Of a stretch of DNA of 5,088 nt, positions 1 to 5,088 are shown in pieces. Made by a program: the position numbers and the translations under genes. The first letter of the stretch is position 1; each line of letters begins with the position of its first letter. The notes beneath the pieces were generated by a model that saw nothing but the letters and a program-made list of their open reading frames with translations, was not told the DNA's origin and searched no databases. Source of the stretch: JALSIF01 sp026981635 [NCBI: bacterium] (GTDB lineage Bacteria > 4484-113 > JALSIF01); assembly GCA_026981635.1 (NCBI GenBank), contig JALSIF010000051.1:1-5088 (forward strand), read 5' to 3'.

Positions 1-1998
1 GGAGATGAACTGGGGGCGGGTGGACTGGAGGTCCAGCACCCCGATGACCTCCTCCTTGGTGCCCAGGGGGATGGCCACCTCGCTTACGTGCCTGACCCCA
101 CCGGGGACGTCCTCCACGAAGCGGGGATCCAGGCGCACGTCATGGGAGATGATGGTCTTGCCCTGCTCGTAGGCACGGCCCACCAGCCCCGCCCCGAAGG
201 GTATTTCGGTGCGGGCACCGGGGGTGTCCTTGTAGAGACCCTCGCGGGTGTGGACCCAGAGAACCTTGCGCTCCCGGTCGGCAAACAGGATGGTCACATT
301 GGAGAAGTTGAACAGTCGCTGGATGTCACGGGCTGCCGCCTGGACCAGCTCATCTACCTGGAGGCTCTGCAGGGAGCGCTCGCTGAACTGGTTGATGAGG
401 TCAAAGAGCAGGTTGTTCTTGCGCTCCTGGTCAAACAGCTGGGCGTTACGCAGGGCGTTGGTGAAGAGGGTGGCCACCTGGATCATGAACTCCACCTCCT
501 GCTTGCCGAAGCTGCTCGGCTTGGTGGATTCCAGGATGAGCACACCCAGCTCCTCCTTGCGGGAGCGCAGGGCGATGATCATGAGCTCGCGGCTCTCGGG
601 GGAGGTGAAGCGATCAAAGCGCTCCTCAAACCAGCTCCCGCTCTCGTCGCGATAGGAGATGAGGTAGGGGTTTTCGCTCTTGAGGAACTGCCAGAGGTGC
701 TCATAGTCGCGCCCCAGGATTTCCCCCTCCTGCCAGTTGGACAGCCCCAAAAGGTCGGAGACCTGGGAGATGCGCAGGGTGCGCCGGTCCACCTGGGTGG
801 CAAGCACCATCACCTCGGCGTGGACCATCCGCCTGACCTGCTGGGCGGTGACCCGGAAGATGTCCTCCAGCTCCAGGGACTCGTTGATGAGCTGGCTGAT
901 CTCGTTGATGGCGGTAATCAGCTTGTTTGACTCCAGGGTCTCCTGCTCCAGGCGCTTGCGCTGGGTGATGTCACGCAGCATGACGATGACCAGGTCGTCC
1001 TCCACGTGGCGCAGAAGGCCGAGACTGACTGCCACCTCCACCGTGGTTCCGTCGGGGCGCACCAGCTCCATGTCCAGGTGGATGGGGCGCTGGTACTGGT
1101 GGAGGTTCTTGAGCCAGTAGTGGAGGCGGCGGCGGTCGTGGTCATCAAACAGGGAGAGGGGGCTCATGCCCACCAGCTGAAAGCGGGCCAGGGTGGTGAG
1201 GTCCTCGGCCTGCTCGTTCACCTCCACGATCTCCAGCCGCTCGCGGGAGATGAGGATGATCGCCTCGGTAGCCTGTTCCACCACCGAGCGGTAGCGCTGC
1301 TCCCGGCGTGCCACCTCTTCCAGGCGGTGGCGAAGCTCTGCCACCTGGGCATTCTCGGCAGTGGTCTCGTTGATCAGCATGCCGATGGCGATTCCCCGGA
1401 CCGCCGCGTCGTGGGTGAGGAAGAAGCGCACCCGGAAGTAGCGCTGTCCCTGGGGGGTGGCAAGGGCAAAGTCGTAGTAGCGCTCCCGGGTCTCACCCCC
1501 CTCGTCCAGGGAGGCCACATAGTGGACGAAGAGCTGGTAGAGCTCGGGAGAAAGGACCCGGCGGGCTTCCATCCCCCGCAGGCGGAGCTGGCCCAGCTTG
1601 TCCACCACCTCCCGGCTCACGTAGGGGCGAAGGGGAAGCGTCTTGCTGTGGCGGAGGATGGTGCCGTCGCGGGAGAGGACCAGGTAGGAGCTCACCGCCC
1701 GCTCCAGGGCGGCCTCCATGAACTCGCCCTTGCGCAGGTAGCCCTTGAGGGACTCGCCGGCAAGACGCAGGGTGAGCAGGTGGGCGAGAAAGATCAGACC
1801 GGCCACCCCCACCCCGGACCAGAAGCTCCAACTTCCGCTGAGAAAGCCGTAGTAGCCCACCGCAAGGGAAACGATCAGGCCGAAGAACCAGAGCCAGGGA
1901 CGGAGGCGGACAAACCTGGTGATGAGCTTGAGTTCAACCGGCAGGCTTCCCTCACCGCCTGATGCCGGCAGCTTGCCCAGGTTTCCCCTTACCTCCAT
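1..1998 (-). CDS. Membrane-anchored PAS/GAF sensor protein (3' partial, output domain missing)
   Basis: The frame is open for 666 codons from ATG 1998 to the window edge with no stop, so the C-terminus is outside. Residues 1-34 form a cytoplasmic-type tail. Two hydrophobic segments (about 35-53 and 57-77), joined by a very short loop, form a membrane hairpin. A divergent PAS-like region follows (about 90-205), then a charged helical linker (about 208-235) and a clearer PAS domain (about 236-345, starting YRSVVEQATEAIILI and ending in the typical RDITQRKRLEQE). Two GAF domains come next (about 360-520 and 530-666), the second with the family-typical IPFGAGLVGRAYEQGKTI and GVLDLQSTRP. The start is supported by GGAAGGA 9 nt upstream. 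The ATG overlaps the last 10 nt of glpX, suggesting translational coupling. By family knowledge the output could be a histidine kinase, GGDEF, or PP2C-type phosphatase domain. No such domain is visible, so the activity and the ligand are unknown. Confidence 0.88.
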   Translation of the reverse strand, partial: MEVRGNLGKLPASGGEGSLPVELKLITRFVRLRPWLWFFGLIVSLAVGYYGFLSGSWSFWSGVGVAGLIFLAHLLTLRLAGESLKGYLRKGEFMEAALERAVSSYLVLSRDGTILRHSKTLPLRPYVSREVVDKLGQLRLRGMEARRVLSPELYQLFVHYVASLDEGGETRERYYDFALATPQGQRYFRVRFFLTHDAAVRGIAIGMLINETTAENAQVAELRHRLEEVARREQRYRSVVEQATEAIILISRERLEIVEVNEQAEDLTTLARFQLVGMSPLSLFDDHDRRRLHYWLKNLHQYQRPIHLDMELVRPDGTTVEVAVSLGLLRHVEDDLVIVMLRDITQRKRLEQETLESNKLITAINEISQLINESLELEDIFRVTAQQVRRMVHAEVMVLATQVDRRTLRISQVSDLLGLSNWQEGEILGRDYEHLWQFLKSENPYLISYRDESGSWFEERFDRFTSPESRELMIIALRSRKEELGVLILESTKPSSFGKQEVEFMIQVATLFTNALRNAQLFDQERKNNLLFDLINQFSERSLQSLQVDELVQAAARDIQRLFNFSNVTILFADRERKVLWVHTREGLYKDTPGARTEIPFGAGLVGRAYEQGKTIISHDVRLDPRFVEDVPGGVRHVSEVAIPLGTKEEVIGVLDLQSTRPQFIS

Positions 1999-2999
1999 AT
2001 GTGGATGTCCTTCCGCTGCTTGAGCAGGATGGAGCTCACCAGCCGGATGGTCCTTGCGCCATAGTTCATCACCAGTGAGCTCACCCTACTCCCGTGCTCA
2101 AAGAACTTGACCCCAGGGAGGAGGTCCCCGTCGGTGACCCCGCTGGCCACAAACAGCAGGCGATCCCCGGGGGCAAGGTCCTCGGTATCGTAAATTCTAT
2201 CCGGATCCGCCCCCATTTGGACCAGCCTCTCCCGCTCTCCTTCGTTTCTGGGCCGAAAGCGGGCGAGGATCCTGCCCCCCATGCACTTCAGGGCGGCAGC
2301 GGAAAGGACACCCTCGGGCGCTCCCCCAATTCCCATCACGATGTGATCGCCGGTGCCGGCGAAGGCCACCGAGACGGCGGCCGACAGGTCCCCGTCGGGA
2401 ATAAGCTTTATGCGCACTCCGGTCCTGCGCGCCTCCTCCACCAGCTCCCTGTGACGGGGGCGGTCCAGGCAGACCAGGACGATCTCGCTCACCTCCCGGT
2501 CCATCGCCTCGGCCACCCGGTGGAGGTTTTCGGCGACCGACAGGTTCATGTCTATGGCATCTGCTGCCCGGGAACCCACCATGATCTTTTCCATGTAGAT
2601 GTCGGGGGCAGATATAAGGCCGCCGGGTACGCTCACCGCAAGCACGCTGATGGCGCCGGGCCGGCCGTGGGCGCAGAGGTTGGTCCCCTCCAGGGGGTCA
2701 ACCGCGATGGCCACTTCAAGATCGGCGTCGGGGCGGCCCACCCGCTCGCCGATGTAGAGCATGGGGGCCTCGTCCCGCTCCCCCTCACCGATCACCACCG
2801 TCCCCCGAAGCTCCAGCCTCTCCAGCTCCTGGCGCATGGCCTCCACCGCCACCCGGTCGCACTCGTTTCTGTCGCCGTAGCCCATCAGGCGGGCGGCGGC
2901 GATGGCGGCCCGCTCGGTCACCCCCAGAAGCTCGCTCTCCAGCAGTTTGAACTGGTGGTCGTAGCTCTCTTCCCGAAGCGGCTCCCTTTCTGCCTCCAT
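1989..2999 (-). CDS. glpX: Fructose-1,6-bisphosphatase class II (GlpX)
   Basis: This 336-residue protein has the usual length of GlpX enzymes, which hydrolyse fructose 1,6-bisphosphate to fructose 6-phosphate in cytosolic gluconeogenesis; cyanobacterial relatives also act on sedoheptulose 1,7-bisphosphate. Visible family motifs are VTERAAIAAARLMGYGD (27-43), GEGERDEAPMLYIGE (71-85), DPLEGTN (101-107), PDGD (201-204), GGAPEGVLSAAA (225-236) and ASGVTDGDLLPGV (285-297). By alignment with known GlpX enzymes, D43, E72, D101, E104 and E229 should be the metal and active-site acidic residues, and all are present. It starts at ATG 2999, 4 nt after the deoC stop. GAGGA lies 11 nt upstream of that ATG, inside the deoC end, so translation is probably coupled to deoC. 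Its own 3' end overlaps the sensor gene start. The enzyme looks intact. Class assignment is firm; possible bifunctionality with sedoheptulose bisphosphate cannot be judged. Confidence 0.96.
   Translation of the reverse strand: MEAEREPLREESYDHQFKLLESELLGVTERAAIAAARLMGYGDRNECDRVAVEAMRQELERLELRGTVVIGEGERDEAPMLYIGERVGRPDADLEVAIAVDPLEGTNLCAHGRPGAISVLAVSVPGGLISAPDIYMEKIMVGSRAADAIDMNLSVAENLHRVAEAMDREVSEIVLVCLDRPRHRELVEEARRTGVRIKLIPDGDLSAAVSVAFAGTGDHIVMGIGGAPEGVLSAAALKCMGGRILARFRPRNEGERERLVQMGADPDRIYDTEDLAPGDRLLFVASGVTDGDLLPGVKFFEHGSRVSSLVMNYGARTIRLVSSILLKQRKDIHIWR
2008..2014 (-). promoter_or_regulatory. Ribosome-binding site of the sensor gene, inside glpX
   Basis: GGAAGGA on the minus strand lies within the last codons of glpX, 9 nt before ATG 1998. 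It decides the sensor start and supports translational coupling between glpX and the sensor gene. Confidence 0.65.
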
Positions 3000-3003
3000 C
3001 CCC

Positions 3004-3714
3004 TCAGTCTTCCTCGGACAAGGTTTGCCTGACCAGCTGGCGGTGGGCCTCCACCAGCTCCGGCCCCCGGCTCACCCCCAGGATCTCCGCCCCGGCGCGA
3101 AACATGGCCTCGCACTCCTCCAGCGTGCGGATGCCACCGCTGGCCTTGATGCCGATCTCGCTTGCGCCCAACACCCGGCGCATGAGGCTTACCTGCTCGG
3201 GGCGGGTGGGGTTTCTGCCGTAGCCGGTTGAAGTCTTGAGGTAGCCTACCGGAAAGCCCTTGAGGTGCTCCACCACCCACTCCAGCTCCTGGTCGGTGAG
3301 GATAGGAGCCTCCACGATGAGCTTGAGCCGGCGGCTGCGCTCCCCCAAGGTCTCCACTAAAAGCTCCACCTCACGCACCAGCTTCTCTCGGTTTTTCGCC
3401 TTGATGGCATACAGGTCCAGCACCACGTCGTACTCGTCCACCCCGATCTCCTCCCCCTCGTGGATGGCAAAGAGTTTGGCGGCGGTGGTCTCCAGGCCCA
3501 GCGGGTAGGCCACCACCATGGACACCCGAAGCTGGGGGTAGTGGTGCTTGACGGTGGCCACCAGGATAGGGGGGAGACAGAGGGAGCGGAAGCCAAGCGC
3601 GAGGGCCTGTTCCACCTGCTGGCGAAGCTCATCGGGGGAGGTGTCCCGGTCCACCTTGAGGTAGGCCTGATCCAGGCGGGCGGCGAAGTCGGCGGTGGAA
3701 AGATCGCTCAGCAC
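3004..3714 (-). CDS. deoC: Deoxyribose-phosphate aldolase, divergent DeoC family
   Basis: This 236-residue TIM-barrel class I aldolase would cleave 2-deoxyribose 5-phosphate to glyceraldehyde 3-phosphate and acetaldehyde in deoxynucleoside catabolism. The catalytic set of DeoC is recognisable. The Schiff-base lysine is K160 in YLKTSTGYG (158-166). The second lysine is K190 in IKASGGIRT (189-197). The acidic partner is D96 in DEYDVVLDLYAIKAKN (93-108), matching the DEVDVV motif of E. coli DeoC. The strand KLIVEAPILTDQEL (131-144) corresponds to the usual KVI.E...L segment. Differences from typical DeoC include AYPLG in place of the usual GFPLG/NFPHG type segment and GVSRG near the C-terminus where a serine-rich phosphate loop is usual. 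The start is a GTG with no Shine-Dalgarno; a TAAAAT box lies 7 nt upstream. It sits between pyrK and glpX in the same orientation. The fold and aldolase chemistry are well supported; the exact substrate is less certain. Confidence 0.88.
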   Translation of the reverse strand: MLSDLSTADFAARLDQAYLKVDRDTSPDELRQQVEQALALGFRSLCLPPILVATVKHHYPQLRVSMVVAYPLGLETTAAKLFAIHEGEEIGVDEYDVVLDLYAIKAKNREKLVREVELLVETLGERSRRLKLIVEAPILTDQELEWVVEHLKGFPVGYLKTSTGYGRNPTRPEQVSLMRRVLGASEIGIKASGGIRTLEECEAMFRAGAEILGVSRGPELVEAHRQLVRQTLSEED

Positions 3715-3721
3715 CGAACCG

Positions 3722-3727
3722 ATTTTA
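3722..3727 (-). promoter_or_regulatory. -10-like box before deoC, possible internal leaderless promoter
   Basis: The minus strand reads TAAAAT, then 7 nt (CGGTTCG), then the deoC GTG at 3714. The geometry is identical to that before pyrK. The 23-nt pyrK-deoC spacer contains no Shine-Dalgarno. A TTGACT occurs upstream at 3760-3755, but its 27-nt spacing is too long for an ordinary -35. Function is inferred from the repeated layout. Confidence 0.4.
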
Positions 3728-3730
3728 GTG

Positions 3731-3741
3731 CTAGCGGCTAG
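3731..3741. repeat. Short inverted repeat at the pyrK-deoC junction
   Basis: CTAGCGGCTAG is a perfect 5-bp inverted repeat with a one-base centre. It covers the pyrK stop codon and lies just upstream of the -10-like box before deoC. The single-base centre makes an RNA hairpin unlikely, so a protein-binding site is more plausible if it functions at all; it could also be chance. Confidence 0.3.
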
Positions 3742-4535
3742 ACCAGGGCGGCAAAGTCAACCTCACGCAGATCCATAACCGGCCCCTCCACGCAGAGACG
3801 GCGAGGGTAGCGTCCTCCGTCGCTTCTCAGGGGCAGGTTGCACCCGTTGCACACCCCGATGGCACAGGCCATGGGCAGCTCCAGGCTCACCTGGCAGGGA
3901 AGCCCCTCGGGTAGCAGGTCAGCCAGAGCGCTAAGCATGGGGTTTGGGCCGCAGGCGTAGACCATCTGCCACTCCCCCTGCTCCAGCACCTCAGGAAGCA
4001 GGTCGGTTATGTATCCTCGGTGGCCCAGTGTGCCATCCTCGCTGGCCATGCGTGCCACCACCCCGAACTCCTCCAGCAGGCCGGGCACCAAGTCCCTGCC
4101 ACTGCGTGCTCCAAACAGGAACTCAACCCTGAGCTGGGGGGAGCTGTGGCGCATGCGGTCGTAGAGCATGAGCAGCGGTGCCACCCCCACCCCGCCAGCT
4201 ACCATGATGGCCCGCGAAACCCCCTCATGGGTGAAGGGTGTGCCCAGGGGGTAGATGGCCGGCAGCAGCTCACCCTCCCGGCGCTGGCAGAGCTGCCCGG
4301 TCCCCTCCCCCACCACCCGGTAGTAGATGGCCGCCTGGTGGGTGTCGGGCTGGTAGTCCAGGAAGGAGTAGGGCCGCCACAGCATGCGGTAGTCGCCAGG
4401 GGGGTCAACCTTGAGGTGGAGAAAGCTGCCGGGGAGGATCGGCTGATGGGGGGGAGGGGTTAGCCTTCCCCAGATGACGAAGTGCTCCGGGGCCAGCTCC
4501 ACCTGGCGGAGAACCTGAAAGAAGCCATACTGCAC
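3738..4535 (-). CDS. pyrK: Dihydroorotate dehydrogenase electron-transfer subunit (PyrK)
   Basis: PyrK passes electrons from dihydroorotate oxidation in PyrD to NAD+, using FAD and a [2Fe-2S] cluster, in cytosolic pyrimidine synthesis. The longest frame starts at GTG 4556 (272 aa; numbering here follows it). I prefer GTG 4535 (265 aa), because family N-termini begin near YGFFQVLRQ and a TATAAT box sits 7 nt upstream; neither GTG has a good Shine-Dalgarno. Motifs in order are the flavin-binding RPYS (61-64), VGEGT (82-86), PLGTPF (103-108), the nucleotide-binding VAGGVGVAPLL (119-129), GARSGRDL (149-156), YACGPNPML (200-208), and the cluster ligands C231, C236, C239 and C255 (C-x4-C-x2-C-x15-C). 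The usual partner pyrD is not adjacent: the next downstream gene is deoC and the upstream gene is divergent. Other ferredoxin-NADP reductase-like flavoproteins share the fold, but the C-terminal LELPMACAIGVCNGC and CVEGPVMDL favour PyrK. Confidence 0.9.
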   Translation of the reverse strand: MQYGFFQVLRQVELAPEHFVIWGRLTPPPHQPILPGSFLHLKVDPPGDYRMLWRPYSFLDYQPDTHQAAIYYRVVGEGTGQLCQRREGELLPAIYPLGTPFTHEGVSRAIMVAGGVGVAPLLMLYDRMRHSSPQLRVEFLFGARSGRDLVPGLLEEFGVVARMASEDGTLGHRGYITDLLPEVLEQGEWQMVYACGPNPMLSALADLLPEGLPCQVSLELPMACAIGVCNGCNLPLRSDGGRYPRRLCVEGPVMDLREVDFAALV

Positions 4536-4542
4536 CGCAGGG

Positions 4543-4548
4543 ATTATA
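4543..4548 (-). promoter_or_regulatory. -10 box of a likely leaderless pyrK promoter
   Basis: The minus strand reads TATAAT, a perfect -10 hexamer, followed by 7 nt (CCCTGCG) and then GTG 4535. Transcription would be expected to begin at or within a base or two of that GTG, giving a leaderless message. No TTGACA-like -35 is seen at 16-18 nt upstream. If translation instead began at GTG 4556 the hexamer would lie inside the gene. Confidence 0.5.
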
Positions 4549-4585
4549 GGTGGCACCCTACCGCAGGCTGGGGCAGGGGTGCCTC

Positions 4586-4593
4586 GGGGGAGG
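4586..4593 (+). promoter_or_regulatory. Ribosome-binding site of the membrane protein gene
   Basis: GGGGGAGG is followed by 6 nt and then ATG 4600. It is the strongest Shine-Dalgarno match in the divergent spacer and fixes the start of the partial membrane gene. Its last two bases overlap the parS-like palindrome. Confidence 0.7.
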
Positions 4594-4607
4594 TTTCACA
4601 TGAAACA
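4592..4607. promoter_or_regulatory. parS-like palindrome (possible ParB site or operator)
   Basis: The 16-mer GGTTTCACATGAAACA contains a perfect 6-bp inverted repeat, GTTTCA/TGAAAC, around a central CA. It matches the widely conserved ParB-binding consensus TGTTTCACGTGAAACA at 14 of 16 positions, differing at the first base and at one central base. It lies in the divergent spacer and overlaps the end of the ribosome-binding site and the start codon of the plus-strand membrane gene. A bound protein here could also repress that gene, so a local operator is an alternative reading. The palindrome is directly visible; its function is inferred. Confidence 0.5.
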
Positions 4608-5088
4608 CCGGCGCGGGCCATATACTCACCTGCCAGTGGAGCGGCTAAGGGCGGGAAAGGAGTGGCTCTCCGGAGCGCTTGAGCTGACCGGCTATTTCTG
4701 GCGCTACTGGTTCAGGCCCCCCCTGCTTCCGGTGCTGCTCATCGTGGTGGTGATGGTGGAGTTCTTCCTGGTGATCCGCTCCTCCTCCCCTCTGACGGTA
4801 AAGACCCTGCTCATGGTTGTTGCCATCGGGGCTCTGCTCATGCCCATTGGCATAAGCCAGCCCTTCCCCTCTCCTCTGGCCCGCTCGCGGAGGGACCTGG
4901 AGGAGTTCTTCGCCGCCTGCCGCTACCTGCCCAGCCAGGTTCTCTTCGCCATGACCTCAAGCGCCCTGCTTCCCCTCCTGGGTGTGGCGGTGGGGGGGCT
5001 TTTGATCCCCTTCCTCTGGTGGGGGGCGGGCTTCTTTGAGCCGGTCCCCTTTGACCACCGCTTCTACGTCTCTCCCCGCTTCCACCCC
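4600..5088 (+). CDS. Unrecognised multi-pass membrane protein (3' partial)
   Basis: The frame is open for 163 codons from ATG 4600 to the window edge, so only the N-terminal part is seen. A strong ribosome-binding site, GGGGGAGG, ends 6 nt before the ATG. Residues 1-38 are basic and aromatic (MKHRRGPYTHLPVERL, then GYFWRYWFRP), suggesting a cytoplasmic or interfacial N-terminus. Hydrophobic segments follow at about 41-60 (PLLPVLLIVVVMVEFFLVI), 66-86 (TVKTLLMVVAIGALLMPIG) and 113-145 (a long stretch ending LLIPFLWWGAGFF), with a polar, charged loop at about 91-110 (ARSRRDLEEFFAACR). I do not recognise a family; a transporter permease component is possible but unsupported. Codon use looks like that of the neighbouring genes. 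It is transcribed away from pyrK, and its start codon lies inside a parS-like palindrome. Confidence 0.8.
   Translation, partial: MKHRRGPYTHLPVERLRAGKEWLSGALELTGYFWRYWFRPPLLPVLLIVVVMVEFFLVIRSSSPLTVKTLLMVVAIGALLMPIGISQPFPSPLARSRRDLEEFFAACRYLPSQVLFAMTSSALLPLLGVAVGGLLIPFLWWGAGFFEPVPFDHRFYVSPRFHP

Noticed and set aside
88-930. Long plus-strand open frame (280 codons) opposite the sensor gene
   Set aside because: It is antisense to a continuous PAS/GAF coding frame with clear domain motifs. Its translation is low-complexity in Gly, Leu, Glu and Val, shows no domain, and is explained by GC-rich codon bias.
1006-1962. Long plus-strand open frame (318 codons) opposite the sensor N-terminal half
   Set aside because: It overlaps the membrane hairpin and PAS regions of the minus-strand gene, has no recognisable motif, and is rich in His, Gly, Ala and Glu as expected for a shadow frame.
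2094-3032. Long plus-strand open frame (312 codons) opposite glpX
   Set aside because: The minus strand encodes an intact GlpX with all family motifs. The plus-strand translation has no such support.
3755-3760. TTGACT on the minus strand as a -35 for a deoC promoter
   Set aside because: It lies 27 nt from the TAAAAT box, well beyond the usual 16-18 nt, and sits within pyrK codons.
4593-4606. Palindrome GTTTCACATGAAAC as an RNA hairpin or terminator
   Set aside because: The two-base centre is too small for a stable RNA loop, the stem is AT-rich, and no U-tract follows. A DNA-protein site is more plausible.

Overview
The window is high-GC bacterial DNA, roughly two thirds G+C by eye. It carries a compact minus-strand gene cluster and the start of one divergent plus-strand gene. 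The cluster, in transcription order, is pyrK (dihydroorotate dehydrogenase electron-transfer subunit, about 4535 or 4556 to 3738), deoC-like deoxyribose-phosphate aldolase (3714-3004), glpX (class II fructose-1,6-bisphosphatase, 2999-1989), and a membrane-anchored PAS/GAF sensor protein (1998 to beyond base 1, so its C-terminus is missing). The plus-strand gene starts at ATG 4600 and runs off the right edge. It encodes a multi-pass membrane protein that I do not recognise.

A PyrK subunit implies a class 1B (NAD-linked, PyrD/PyrK) dihydroorotate dehydrogenase. That is common in Firmicutes and several deep-branching, often thermophilic, GC-rich phyla. I cannot place the organism more precisely from this sequence.

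The minus-strand genes are tightly packed: 23 nt between pyrK and deoC, 4 nt between deoC and glpX, and a 10-nt overlap between glpX and the sensor gene. They look like one operon. The enzymes join de novo pyrimidine synthesis (PyrK), deoxyribose 5-phosphate breakdown to glyceraldehyde 3-phosphate (DeoC) and gluconeogenesis (GlpX). Carbon from deoxynucleosides could therefore flow from DeoC towards fructose 6-phosphate through GlpX. The sensor protein is translationally linked to glpX, and its C-terminal output domain lies outside the window.

The most interesting non-coding signals are in or near the spacers. The divergent spacer holds a near-perfect palindrome (4592-4607) that matches the ParB-binding parS consensus at 14 of 16 positions and overlaps the ribosome-binding site and start codon of the membrane gene. 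pyrK and deoC lack convincing Shine-Dalgarno sequences, yet each has a GTG preceded by a -10-like hexamer (TATAAT or TAAAAT) and exactly 7 nt. This arrangement is expected for leaderless transcripts. No RNA genes, mobile elements, CRISPR arrays or convincing terminators were seen. All long plus-strand frames under the cluster are shadows of the minus-strand genes.
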